This document shows positions 7,682 through 15,499 of a DNA stretch of 22,213 nucleotides, in pieces. The DNA is from Pseudomonadota bacterium. GTDB taxonomy: Bacteria; Pseudomonadota; Gammaproteobacteria; Burkholderiales; Burkholderiaceae. The stretch spans positions 1-22,213 of the forward strand of contig JAEZQX010000141.1 in the NCBI GenBank assembly GCA_023441105.1, in the 5' to 3' direction. Within the stretch, counting starts at the first letter, position 1. Each line of letters starts with the position of its first letter. Under the pieces are notes generated by a model. The model worked only from the letters and a program-made list of their open reading frames with translations. It ran no database searches and had not been told where the DNA came from. The position numbers and the translations under genes were made by a program.

Positions 7682-8146
7682 CTATCTCGGCGCACCGTCC
7701 AGGTCGACGACCCCGGGAATCGGCTGGGTCGGCCGCTTGAACCGGCCGTCGAGGGCATCGACCCCCGCCTGCGGCCTGGCCAGCTCGCGCAGGTCGGCAC
7801 GATCCTCCCGTATGCGAGCGCTGTCGATGTCCATGGCGCGATCGCGCTCTTGCAGGAGCGGCGGCTGGATCTCGCCATCGCGGCTGAACGACCACGCCAG
7901 GCGCGGATCGCCGGTCGGCAGCGGATCGTCTTTCAGCGGATGGAAGCCGACCAGGTAGATGTCCATCGGCGCCAGCGGGGAGTTCTTCTGCAGCAGGCGG
8001 CTGCCGAGCTCGAGCGCCCTGGTGGCGGGAGACTTCTCGGCCCCCGGCGGCTGGCCGGCCGGCTGGGCGAGCGCGCCAAGCGACGCGAACATCGGCACCG
8101 TTGCCGCGATCGTCGCCAGCCTTCTGCGCAATCGCGCGACCGGCAT
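7682..8146 (-). CDS. Exported DUF1264 protein lacking the central part of the domain
   Basis: A 154-residue protein with a signal peptide (MPVARLRRRL, hydrophobic core, cleavage near ALA/QPA at residue 27). Residues 43-75 (LELGSRLLQKNSPLAPMDIYLVGFH) resemble the beginning of DUF1264, the family of plant oil-body-associated proteins and bacterial relatives, while residues 74-110 (LPTGDPRLAWSFSRDGEIQP, then RD and MDI) resemble its end (plant OBAP has LPMGVPSL...IKPELVKKRDEEHGIST). The roughly 100 residues normally between, with the conserved His-rich segments, are absent, and the frame is intact. The match is from memory of family sequences. GAGGGA 5 nt upstream decides the ATG; an earlier in-frame ATG (8206) overlaps the DUF3072 stop as ATGA but would bury the signal peptide. 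Function unknown. Same strand as the DUF3072 gene. Confidence 0.7.
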   Translation of the reverse strand: MPVARLRRRLATIAATVPMFASLGALAQPAGQPPGAEKSPATRALELGSRLLQKNSPLAPMDIYLVGFHPLKDDPLPTGDPRLAWSFSRDGEIQPPLLQERDRAMDIDSARIREDRADLRELARPQAGVDALDGRFKRPTQPIPGVVDLDGAPR

Positions 8147-8202
8147 GGCCGTCCCTCGCGGTGCCGCCGCTGACGCAGGATGCGTGCAGTCGGCTGGCAG
8201 GC

Positions 8203-8559
8203 TCATCGGCGCGGAGCCGGCGGTGGCCTTCCGGTGGCAGCCTTGTCCGCCTTCCCCGACTCCCCGCGCGGCGCCGGATCGGCGCCATTCGATGCCGCGT
8301 CCTCCTGCGTCTCATGTCGCTCGCTGCGCGGCTCCTGGCCCGGCGGGTGGCGCCCGGTGGTCGACTGCAGCTCCTCGATGCGCCGCGACGCGTCCGCCTT
8401 GGTGAGGTTCTCGTCGAAGGGCTGGCCTGCTTCCTCGGACAGCGTCTTCAGGTACGAGCGCTGCGCGCCGGTCATCGGCTCCTCGCCGGTCACCCAGTCG
8501 TCCGGGTCCTTCTTCATGTTGCCCGCCACGGGCGCGTTCTGGGTCTGCCTGTCGGTCAT
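8203..8559 (-). CDS. DUF3072 domain protein
   Basis: A 118-residue hydrophilic, probably cytoplasmic protein. Residues 14-57 fit DUF3072: NMKKDPDDWVTGEEPMTGAQ, followed by SYLKTLSEEAGQPFDENLTKADASRRIEELQ, a compact helical segment similar to the SAP-like DUF3072 proteins of many Proteobacteria and Actinobacteria. The remaining C-terminal half is charged and low in complexity (Gly, Pro, Arg, Glu), probably disordered. GGAGGA 5 nt before the ATG is a strong ribosome site. The stop codon overlaps an upstream in-frame ATG of the next gene (ATGA), and the two genes are probably co-transcribed. The molecular role of the family is not known. Confidence 0.85.
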   Translation of the reverse strand: MTDRQTQNAPVAGNMKKDPDDWVTGEEPMTGAQRSYLKTLSEEAGQPFDENLTKADASRRIEELQSTTGRHPPGQEPRSERHETQEDAASNGADPAPRGESGKADKAATGRPPPAPRR

Positions 8560-8616
8560 CGCCGTCCTCCGTCGTCCCGGAGAGCAAGCAAAGGCAATGC
8601 CTGACGCGACTGGCGC

Positions 8617-8634
8617 GCACTGGCCTGCCAGTGC
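8617..8634. promoter_or_regulatory. Perfect inverted repeat between divergent genes
   Basis: Arms GCACTGGC and GCCAGTGC flank a 2-nt centre in the 185-nt gap between the divergent DUF3072 and NMNAT-Nudix genes. Its place suggests an operator; a smaller dyad AGGCA-A-TGCCT lies just left of it (8592-8602). Nothing else was recognised in this gap. Confidence 0.4.
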
Positions 8635-8744
8635 CGATTGGAAGCCGGACCACGGACGTCGAACGCCGGTGTATCGTCGGGGACTCGACGCCACGATGCG
8701 CGGCAGCCGCGCGTTGCGACCGGTCCATCGAACCACCTCTCGCC

Positions 8745-9881
8745 ATGACCACGACGCCTCCCGAGTCCTCATCCACCGTCGCCGGCCGCACGGCTGTCCC
8801 TGCCGCGCGTCCTGCCGTCAGGATCCGCGCCAACGAGATCGCCGTGCTGATCGGCCGCTTCGCGCCGGTCGATCGCCGGCATGAGCAGGCGCTGCGATCG
8901 GCGCTGGCCGCCTGGCGACAGGTCGTAGTGGTGATCGTCTCGGCGTTCCAGGCGCCCAGCCCGCGCAATCCGTTCAGCTGGCAGCAGCGCGCCGACATGA
9001 TCCGGCTGTGCCTGACCGACGAGGAGAACGAGCGGCTCAAGTTCGTGCCGGTGCGCGATCACCATCGTGACGACCGCTGGGCGGACGAAGTGGCACGCGG
9101 TGTCCGTCGCCAGGCGCCGGATGCCGGCGACAAGCAGTTCACGGTGGTCGATCCGGCCTTCGACGAGCCCGGGGATTATCGCTTCGACTGCCCGCGTATC
9201 CTGCCCCGCTGGGGGCACCACCCGTTGCCGGTCGCAAGCGCCGGCATCGCCGCCTGCGACAGCGTCACCATCCGCAGCGTGCTGCTGTCGGTCGACGGCG
9301 AGGCTCGCGCCGCGGCCCTTGCCTTCCTCGAGAGCGCAGTGCCGGTTCCCGTCCGCCACTACCTGTCGGCATGGTGGGAGTCACCGCTGCGCGAGCGGCT
9401 GGCGCAGGAGAACGAATGGATCAGGGAATACCGCAAGCGCTGGCCGGTGGAGCAGGCGATGACCGTCGACGCGCTGGTGGTCTGCAGCAACCACGTCCTG
9501 CTGATCGAGCGCGGCGAAGGCGCCGGCGCCGGCCTCTACGCCCTGCCCGGCGGCTTTCTCGAGAAGGATGAGCGCTTCTACGACGGTGCCAAGCGCGAGC
9601 TGCGCGAGGAGACCGGCCTGGGCTACGTCGGGGACGGGCTCGACGTCGCCTTCGTGCAGGCGGAAGTCTTCGATCGGCCCGACCGCAGCACGCGGGCTCG
9701 CATCGTCACCGTGGCACACCTGTTCGACCTCAAATCGACGCCGCTGCCTGACGTGCAGGGCCGCGACGACGCGCGCCACGCGTTGTGGGTACCGGTTGCG
9801 GACCTCGTGGACATGGAAGAGCGCTTCTTCGAGGACCACTTCCAGATCCTCGATCACTTCCTGCTGCTGACGCGGCCGTGA
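8745..9881 (+). CDS. Fused NMN-adenylyltransferase-like/Nudix hydrolase protein with degenerate NMNAT half
   Basis: A 378-residue cytoplasmic protein with the layout of the bifunctional NadM-Nudix enzymes, which make NAD from NMN and hydrolyse ADP-ribose. Residues 30-205 are the nucleotidyltransferase half: AVLIGRFAP, then SPRNPFSWQQRADMIRLCLTDEENERLKFVPVRD, as in the family. However, the (H/T)xGH site that normally follows GRF reads VDRRH, and the GHxKDxSSYYL segment is replaced by VDPAFDEPGDYRF; only a trace of the ISxTxIR end (DSVTIR) remains. Residues 238-378 are an intact Nudix domain with the full box from G270 to L292 (GFLEKDERFYDGAKRELREE). The first 28 residues are a Pro/Ser/Ala-rich leader. 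ATG chosen as the nearest to the domain; no clear ribosome site. I infer ADP-ribose or related hydrolase activity but doubtful NMNAT activity. Confidence 0.87.
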   Translation: MTTTPPESSSTVAGRTAVPAARPAVRIRANEIAVLIGRFAPVDRRHEQALRSALAAWRQVVVVIVSAFQAPSPRNPFSWQQRADMIRLCLTDEENERLKFVPVRDHHRDDRWADEVARGVRRQAPDAGDKQFTVVDPAFDEPGDYRFDCPRILPRWGHHPLPVASAGIAACDSVTIRSVLLSVDGEARAAALAFLESAVPVPVRHYLSAWWESPLRERLAQENEWIREYRKRWPVEQAMTVDALVVCSNHVLLIERGEGAGAGLYALPGGFLEKDERFYDGAKRELREETGLGYVGDGLDVAFVQAEVFDRPDRSTRARIVTVAHLFDLKSTPLPDVQGRDDARHALWVPVADLVDMEERFFEDHFQILDHFLLLTRP

Positions 9882-9894
9882 TCCGCTGTCGGCG

Positions 9895-9915
9895 GCCGCC
9901 CGCTCAGCGGGCGGC
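9895..9915. terminator. Strong hairpin between convergent genes
   Basis: Perfect inverted repeat with 10-bp arms (GCCGCCCGCT and AGCGGGCGGC) around a single base, between the Nudix gene and wrbA and including the wrbA stop codon. It could end transcription from both sides; no T tract follows, so the mechanism is uncertain. Confidence 0.45.
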
Positions 9916-10524
9916 GACCTTCTCGCCGCCGAACAGCTTGTTCGCGATCTCGGCGATGTGCCGGCCCTGGTACTTCGCGCCCGCCAGCTCGATCTCCGAC
10001 GGTGCCCGCGAGCCGTCGCCGCCTGCGATGGTGGTGGCGCCGTAGGGGCTGCCACCGACGATCTCGTCGAGCGTCATCTGGCCCTGGAAGCTGTACGGCA
10101 GACCGACCGTGATCAGGCCGAAATGCATCAGGTTGGTCAGGATCGAGAACAGCGTCACTTCCTGGCCGCCGTGCTGGGTGGCCGTCGAGGTGAAGGCGCC
10201 GCCGACCTTGCCGTTCAGCGCGCCGCTCGCCCACAGGCCACCCGCCTGGTCGAGGAAGTTGGCCATCTGCGAGGCCATCCGCCCGAAGCGCGTGCCGGTG
10301 CCGACGATGATCGCATCGTAGTTCGCCAGCTCCGCCACCTTGGCGATCGGCGCCTCCTGGTCGAGTTTGAAATGGGACGCCTTGGCGACTTCGGCGGGTA
10401 CCAGCTCCGGCACGCGCCTGATGTCGACGGTGGCCCCGGTTTCGCGGGCGCCTTCGGCAACCGCCTTGGCCATGGTCTCGATGTGACCGTACGAGGAGTA
10501 ATAGAGGACGAGGACTTTGGACAT
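9904..10524 (-). CDS. wrbA: NAD(P)H:quinone oxidoreductase WrbA
   Basis: A 206-residue FMN-dependent, tetrameric flavodoxin-like enzyme that reduces quinones by two electrons and so avoids semiquinone radicals. The N-terminal FMN phosphate loop is visible in [16 protein letters not shown], followed by family segments [50 protein letters not shown] and the GLPYSFQGQ / [21 protein letters not shown] stretch around the isoalloxazine ring. Length equals that of E. coli WrbA plus a few residues. GGAG 6 nt before the ATG. Convergent with the NMNAT-Nudix gene. Confidence 0.97.
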   Translation of the reverse strand: MSKVLVLYYSSYGHIETMAKAVAEGARETGATVDIRRVPELVPAEVAKASHFKLDQEAPIAKVAELANYDAIIVGTGTRFGRMASQMANFLDQAGGLWASGALNGKVGGAFTSTATQHGGQEVTLFSILTNLMHFGLITVGLPYSFQGQMTLDEIVGGSPYGATTIAGGDGSRAPSEIELAGAKYQGRHIAEIANKLFGGEKVAAR

Positions 10525-10679
10525 TTAGGTCTCCTGGGTTCGGGGATCGAGCCACGGGGGCCCGCTGTCCTGATCAAATGGAGCCGGACAGGGCGCAATA
10601 AATGCGGCTTCCCAGGAAACACCTTTGCAGCAATAGAACGGCGGGGCGGTCGGGCGATCAGCGCGCCGCTGTTGCGTCA

Positions 10680-11129
10680 TCAGGCGGCTTGGTTACGTCT
10701 GAAGGCAGGCAACCGTCGCGGACCGTCGGGAATGGCCCAGCCGACCACCCAGGTCAATGCGCCACGTGCGGCGGACAGCCGATCCTGCCAGCCTTCCACC
10801 TGCCGGCTGCGGGCTGTGCCGGTGCGGCACCAGGTCACGAAGTGCTCGCAGTTGTTCGTGAGCAGGTGGTAGCGATCCTCGGCCAGCCGCGAACGGGCGC
10901 GCGCCACGATCTCGGGGCCACTGAAGCAAGCCGGTTCGCCCGCCTTCACCGAGACCTCGCGACCGCCGGCAAACTGCGCGAGCGTCACTTCCTCGACCGG
11001 CGCGCGACGCCCCAGGCGGGAGTAGCCGCCGTACTGCAGGACGCGGCCGTTGCCGGCGTAGAGGCCATGATGCACGTAGCCGGCGCGCGGCGACGTGAGA
11101 TGGGCTCCGGGTTGCAGGCTCTCGATCAT
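10680..11129 (-). CDS. LRAT domain (NlpC/P60-like) protein
   Basis: A 149-residue protein with the permuted papain-like LRAT fold, found in lecithin:retinol acyltransferase, H-rev107 phospholipases and many bacterial proteins. Visible are the opening ESLQPGAHLTSPRAGYVHHGLYAG with the catalytic His (H20 or H21), a strand VLQYGG, and LLTNNCEHFVTWC with the catalytic Cys (C94). These support thiol acyltransferase or hydrolase chemistry; the substrate in bacteria is unknown. There is no signal peptide or clear membrane segment. The ATG is the only usable start: an in-frame TGA lies seven codons upstream and the domain begins at once. No ribosome site is visible and the ATG lies inside a 25-nt perfect hairpin. 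It is downstream of and codirectional with the OmpR-type gene, with a 104-nt gap. Confidence 0.85.
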   Translation of the reverse strand: MIESLQPGAHLTSPRAGYVHHGLYAGNGRVLQYGGYSRLGRRAPVEEVTLAQFAGGREVSVKAGEPACFSGPEIVARARSRLAEDRYHLLTNNCEHFVTWCRTGTARSRQVEGWQDRLSAARGALTWVVGWAIPDGPRRLPAFRRNQAA

Positions 11130-11142
11130 GATGATCGAGAGC
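11118..11142 (-). promoter_or_regulatory. Perfect inverted repeat covering the LRAT gene start codon
   Basis: Two 12-nt arms (on the plus strand GCTCTCGATCAT and ATGATCGAGAGC) separated by one base. In the minus-strand mRNA the ATG forms the beginning of the 3' arm next to a tiny loop, so folding would hide the start codon. As DNA it could also be a binding site for a dimeric regulator. Confidence 0.7.
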
Positions 11143-11233
11143 TTCGTTCACGCAGGTTGTCGGGCAGTGTCGCGCAGCCGGCGTTCGATGTCGGCTGCAA
11201 CAGAACCGCTGCAATCGTTACCGGCCAGGCGGG

Positions 11234-11965
11234 TCAGCGTATGGTCTCGACCATCGCATCGAATACGTAGCCGGCACCGCGCTGCGTGAGGATGAATTGC
11301 GGGTGCGTCGGGTCGGGCTCGATCTTGCGCCTGAGCCGCAGGATCTGGACGTCGATCGACCGGTCGTAGACCTCGGCGTTGTGGAGCCGCGAGAGGTCGA
11401 GCAGCTGGTCGCGCGTGAGCGTGCGCCGGGGCGAGGAAAGAAAGGCGAGCAGCAGGCTGAGCTCGCCGTTGGTCAGCTCGACCGGCTCGCTCTGTGGATT
11501 TCTCAGGCGCCGCAGCCCGAGGTTCAGCTCCCAGCCGGCGAAACGATAGGCGCGGACGCTGCGCAGCGTGTCGGCGACGCTGGCCTGCGCCTGGGCGCGG
11601 CGCAGCAGCGCGCGGATCCGGGCAAGCAGCTCGCGGTTCGAGAACGGCTTGGTCAGGTAGTCGTCGGCGCCGAGCTCCAGGCCCATGACGCGATCGGCCT
11701 CCTCGGCGCGGCCGGTCAGCAACAGGATCGGAATCGTGCTGGAGGCGTCGCGCAAGCGGCGCGCGATCTGCAGGCCGTCCTCACCCTGCAGCCGGATGTC
11801 GAGCAGCACCAGGTCGACGATCTCGCGGCCGATGATGGCCAGGCATTCGGCGCCGGTCGCGACGGCGGTGACCCGCAACTCGTTGTCGCCGAGGTAGTCG
11901 CCGAGCAACGCGCGGATCATCGGGTCGTCATCGACGGCCAGGACATGGGGCCAGGACGGGTTCAT
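11234..11965 (-). CDS. OmpR/PhoB family response regulator
   Basis: A 243-residue two-component transcription factor. The receiver domain (residues 7-120) is intact: acidic pocket D12/D13 in LAVDDDP, phosphorylation site D56 in DLVLLDIRLQGEDG, T85 in ILLLTGR and K107 in ADDYLTKPFS. The C-terminal winged helix (about 142-240) shows ELTNGELSLLLAFLSSPRRTLTRDQLL, then DRSIDVQILRLRRKIEPDP and QRGAGYVF, of the OmpR class, which binds DNA direct repeats. It follows the hybrid kinase gene on the same strand with a 129-nt gap and is its likely output partner, though this is context only. No strong ribosome site precedes the ATG. Targets unknown. Confidence 0.93.
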   Translation of the reverse strand: MNPSWPHVLAVDDDPMIRALLGDYLGDNELRVTAVATGAECLAIIGREIVDLVLLDIRLQGEDGLQIARRLRDASSTIPILLLTGRAEEADRVMGLELGADDYLTKPFSNRELLARIRALLRRAQAQASVADTLRSVRAYRFAGWELNLGLRRLRNPQSEPVELTNGELSLLLAFLSSPRRTLTRDQLLDLSRLHNAEVYDRSIDVQILRLRRKIEPDPTHPQFILTQRGAGYVFDAMVETIR

Positions 11966-12094
11966 CGCGATGATGGGACAACGTCGTTGCCGGCAAGCAT
12001 GGTTCCGTTCGCCGGAAGATGCAAGCCCCCTCCGTGCAACCCGCCGTGCGGCGGCGGGTGCATCCCCTCTACGCGCCTGCCTGGATGTCCCCGT

Positions 12095-15000
12095 TCATGC
12101 CGCCCTCGCCGGGCGGCTGCCGGCGGCAAGCGCGGCGGCAAGCGCCCGTGCGACGGCGCGCTCGGTCAACGGCTTGGCGAGCACCTCGACGAGCCCCATC
12201 CCGGCGGCGCGCTCGACCAGTGCCGGCGTCACGTAGCCACTCATCAGGATGATCGGGAGCCGGGGCGCCAGCGCCAGGGCCTCCCGCGCGAGTTGGGAGC
12301 CGGTCAGGCCCGGCATCGCCTCGTCGGAAAGCAGTGCATCGAAGCGACCAGGCTCGGCGGCGAGCGCATCGAGCGCAGCCCGTGGCGACGTGAAGCCGAC
12401 CGGTTCGTAGCCCAGCCCGGCCAGGGTCTCCTCACCGAGCCGGACCAGCGACTCTTCGTCGTCGACCAGCATGATGGTCTGGCCGTCGCCGCGCTGGTGC
12501 GGCGCCGCGAACCGCTCGGTGCTTGGCGATGCAACGGGCGCGCACGACGGCAGGTAGACGGTGAAGCGGCTGCCGACGCCCTCCTCGCTCTCGACCGCGA
12601 TACCGCCGCCCAGATCGGTGACGATTCCATGGACCAGCGAGAGCCCGAGGCCGGTGCCGACGCCGACTTCCTTGGTCGTGAAGAACGGATCGAAGATCCG
12701 TGCCTGCACGCCCGGCGCAATGCCGCTGCCGTTGTCGGTGACGACGAGGCGCAGGAAGCTGCCGCTGGGCAGTGTGCTGGTGGCGACCGCGAGCGGGGCA
12801 TCGAGGCGGATCACGTCGAGCGCGACCTCCAGGTGGCCTTCCGAACGCATCGCCTGGATCGCATTGGCGCACAGGTTCATCACGACCTGGTGAATCTGGG
12901 TCGGATCACCGAGCACGCCGGCATCGCCGGCGGCGATCCGGCGCGTTAGCCGTATTCCCGGGGGCGCGCCGCCGGCCACCGCATCGAGCGCTTCGCTCAC
13001 GACCGACTGGACGTGCACCGGCGCGCGTTCGCCGATGCCGCTGCGCGAGAACGCGAGGATCCGCTCCACCAGCGACTTCGCCCGCTGGCCGGCGGCCATC
13101 GCCGCCTCGAGGTGGCGCCACTGGTCGGTGCCTTCCACCGCACCCTTCTGTGCCAGCTCCCCGTAGCCCAGGATCGCCGACAGGATGTTGTTGAAGTCGT
13201 GGGCGATGCCACCCGCCAAGGTGCCGATCGCCTCGAGCTTCTGCGCCTGGCGCAGTTGCTCCTCCAGCCGCTGCCGTTCGGCATCGGCGCGCTTGCGTTC
13301 GCTGATGTCGACGCTGACGCCGGCAATGCGCAGGCTCTGCTCGGTCTCGAAGCGCTGGGCACGGGTGAGGATCCAGCGCTCGCCCTCCGGCAGCAGGATG
13401 CGGAACTCGTAGCTGGCGCGTTCGATCCGTCCCGACAGCAGGTTAGTCTCGATCGCGGCGAGGCGCTCGCGTTCATCGGGATCGAGCGCCACCAGCGCGA
13501 AGAACTCGGCGCGGGTGCTCCACTGGCAGTCGGTCGCGACCCCGAACAGCTCGTGGACCTTCCCCGAGACGAAGAGCAAGTCGCTGCCGGTGTCCCAGAC
13601 CCAGTGGCCACCGCTCGAGCCGACCATCGCCAGCGCGTACCGCTCCTCGCTCTGGCGCAGCTCCTCTTCGGCGCGCTTGCGGGCATCGATGTCGCTGATC
13701 GAGCCGGCGATCCGCAACGGCTTGCCATCGAGGTCGCGCACGCATTTTCCGTGGACGTGAACCCAGCGGTAGTTGCCGTCCGGCTGGCGGACGCGAAACT
13801 CGACGACGTAGGCCGGAGTCTCGCCGGCCAAGTGGCGCGCCATCGCCTCCTCGCGCCGCGCCAGATCATCGGGATGGATCTGTCGCGCCGCGCGGTCGAG
13901 ATGTTCCTGGAGGGGCTGCACCTCGGGGCCAGGCACCAGGCCGGTCAGCTGCTGCGCCCGGGTGGAGGCGAAAGCCCGGCCGTGCACGAGGTCGCGCATG
14001 AAGATGCCGTCGTCGGAGCCGGCGACGGCCGCTGCAAAGCGCTCCTCGGACTCGAGCAGCGCCACCTCGGCCCGCTTGCGCGCGTCGATGTCGGCGACCG
14101 AGCCGGCGATCCGCAACGGCTTGCCGGCCGCGTCGCGGATGCACAGGGCACGACAGTGAACCCAGTAGTAGTTGCCGTCGGGTCGCAGGACCCGGTACTC
14201 GATCTCGTAGTGCGGCGTCTTGCTGGCCAGGTGGGCCTGGAGCGCCGCGGCGCGGCGCGGCGCATCGTCGGGATGCACCCGCAACGTGCCCTCGAGCTCC
14301 TGCAGCGACTGGTTCTCGGGTTCGAGCGGCAAGCCCTGCAGCTCACGCGCGCGCCGGGACTCGTATGCCGTGCCGGCCACCATGTCCCAGTCCCACACCC
14401 CGGTGTCGGAGCCGGCGGCGGCGAGCGCGTAGCGGCTTTCGGAGGTGGCGAGCGACCCGCGCGCCGCCGCCAGCCGCGACAGCTGCCGCATCACCGTCAC
14501 GATCAGTGCCACGGCGAGGGCGCCGAGTCCCAGCGTGCGCAGCACCGAACCGACGGCCTGCTGCCGCCAGCCTGCGAAGACGCTGGCCGCATCGCGCGTC
14601 ACCACGATCACCAGCGGATAGCCGGGCACCAGCCTGGTGGCGCCGAAGCGGTCGATGCCATCGAGCGGGCTCGGGTGGCGTTTCATGATCTCGCCGGCTT
14701 CGGCGGCTGCCATCAGCTCCTCGACCAGCGGCACCTTCCGGCCCAGCGCCGCATCGGCCGGCGGATGCCGCGCGAGCAGGGTCGTGTCCCGGTGCAGCAA
14801 CGCGATCCGGATGCCGGCCTCGGGATAGGCGTCGCGATAGAAGCGCTGGAAGTAGTCGACCAGGCCGCCGGCGCCGGCAACGCCAAGGAACTCGCCGTCG
14901 GGCCCTTCGAGCCGGCGCCCGATCGGGAAGACATGGCGACCGGTGTTCGCCGAGCGAAACGTCGTTCCGACCGCCAGTTCGGTGTCGCGATCCTCCCGCA

Positions 15001-15499
15001 GGCGCTGGAACACGGACATCTGCGCGACGTTGACACTGTGGATCTCTGCCGGCGGGACGATGGATGATGCCACTCCCTGGCCCTTGGCATCGAACAGCAC
15101 GAGACCGTCGATCTGGACGAGTCCGACCGCCTGCTCATTGAGGTAGGCGTGCAGGCTCGCAGGATCGAGCCGATCGAGCACCCCCCGGCGGTGCTGTTCG
15201 ACCAGGTGCCGCAGCACGGTGTCCAGCGCCTGCAGGCTGCGGGCCGTCTGTTCCGCGATCACCCGTGACTGGCTCTCGAGGGCGTGCCGGGTTTCCTCGA
15301 GCGTGCCGAAGTAGCCGCGGACCATGTCGTGGATGCCCTGGGCAGCGAAGGCGGCGACCAGCAGGCCGCCGGCCCATGCGACGCGCCGTGGCGACCAGAA
15401 CCCCGTCGGCGTCGCGGGCGCAGCCGAGCCACCGTCCATTGGTGGCCGGCTGGCAGCCATCGGGTGGGGCGCTTCGGGCGGCCTCTCGGGCGTGCTCAT
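12095..15499 (-). CDS. Hybrid sensor histidine kinase: Cache sensor, three PAS domains, kinase core, receiver
   Basis: A 1134-residue inner-membrane kinase. Order: cytosolic Pro-rich start; first membrane helix (about 41-58); periplasmic Cache-like sensor (about 60-305), probably binding a small ligand; second helix (about 318-338); PAS/PAC repeats at about 355-478, 486-610 and 619-738, each ending in PLRIAGS-type and DARKRAE strands; HisKA with phospho-His H767 in GGIAHDFNNILSAILGYGEL; HATPase with N875 and N879 (NLCANAIQAM), DNGSGI, FDPFFTTK and GTGLGLSLVHGIV; and a C-terminal receiver (1008-1125) with D1013/D1014, phospho-Asp D1059 and K1109. The kinase type resembles the HisKA_4/NtrB-like hybrids. 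Its ATG overlaps the stop of the preceding receiver gene (ATGA), so translation is coupled. The first two PAS units are recent duplicates in DNA as well as protein. Signal unknown. Confidence 0.95.
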   Translation of the reverse strand: MSTPERPPEAPHPMAASRPPMDGGSAAPATPTGFWSPRRVAWAGGLLVAAFAAQGIHDMVRGYFGTLEETRHALESQSRVIAEQTARSLQALDTVLRHLVEQHRRGVLDRLDPASLHAYLNEQAVGLVQIDGLVLFDAKGQGVASSIVPPAEIHSVNVAQMSVFQRLREDRDTELAVGTTFRSANTGRHVFPIGRRLEGPDGEFLGVAGAGGLVDYFQRFYRDAYPEAGIRIALLHRDTTLLARHPPADAALGRKVPLVEELMAAAEAGEIMKRHPSPLDGIDRFGATRLVPGYPLVIVVTRDAASVFAGWRQQAVGSVLRTLGLGALAVALIVTVMRQLSRLAAARGSLATSESRYALAAAGSDTGVWDWDMVAGTAYESRRARELQGLPLEPENQSLQELEGTLRVHPDDAPRRAAALQAHLASKTPHYEIEYRVLRPDGNYYWVHCRALCIRDAAGKPLRIAGSVADIDARKRAEVALLESEERFAAAVAGSDDGIFMRDLVHGRAFASTRAQQLTGLVPGPEVQPLQEHLDRAARQIHPDDLARREEAMARHLAGETPAYVVEFRVRQPDGNYRWVHVHGKCVRDLDGKPLRIAGSISDIDARKRAEEELRQSEERYALAMVGSSGGHWVWDTGSDLLFVSGKVHELFGVATDCQWSTRAEFFALVALDPDERERLAAIETNLLSGRIERASYEFRILLPEGERWILTRAQRFETEQSLRIAGVSVDISERKRADAERQRLEEQLRQAQKLEAIGTLAGGIAHDFNNILSAILGYGELAQKGAVEGTDQWRHLEAAMAAGQRAKSLVERILAFSRSGIGERAPVHVQSVVSEALDAVAGGAPPGIRLTRRIAAGDAGVLGDPTQIHQVVMNLCANAIQAMRSEGHLEVALDVIRLDAPLAVATSTLPSGSFLRLVVTDNGSGIAPGVQARIFDPFFTTKEVGVGTGLGLSLVHGIVTDLGGGIAVESEEGVGSRFTVYLPSCAPVASPSTERFAAPHQRGDGQTIMLVDDEESLVRLGEETLAGLGYEPVGFTSPRAALDALAAEPGRFDALLSDEAMPGLTGSQLAREALALAPRLPIILMSGYVTPALVERAAGMGLVEVLAKPLTERAVARALAAALAAGSRPARAA
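13700..14125 (-). repeat. Duplicated PAS/PAC unit with a 27-bp identical core
   Basis: The segments 13700-13726 and 14099-14125 are identical over 27 bp and lie 399 bp (133 codons) apart in the kinase gene. They encode the same GKPLRIAGS strand of the first and second PAS/PAC units; the flanking codons for YYWVH/YRWVH and DIDARKRAE are also alike. This shows a tandem domain duplication. Confidence 0.85.

Noticed and set aside
13013..15067. A 684-codon open frame opposite the hybrid kinase gene
   Set aside because: It is a shadow: the kinase on the other strand has all expected motifs, and this frame has no domain pattern and no ribosome site.
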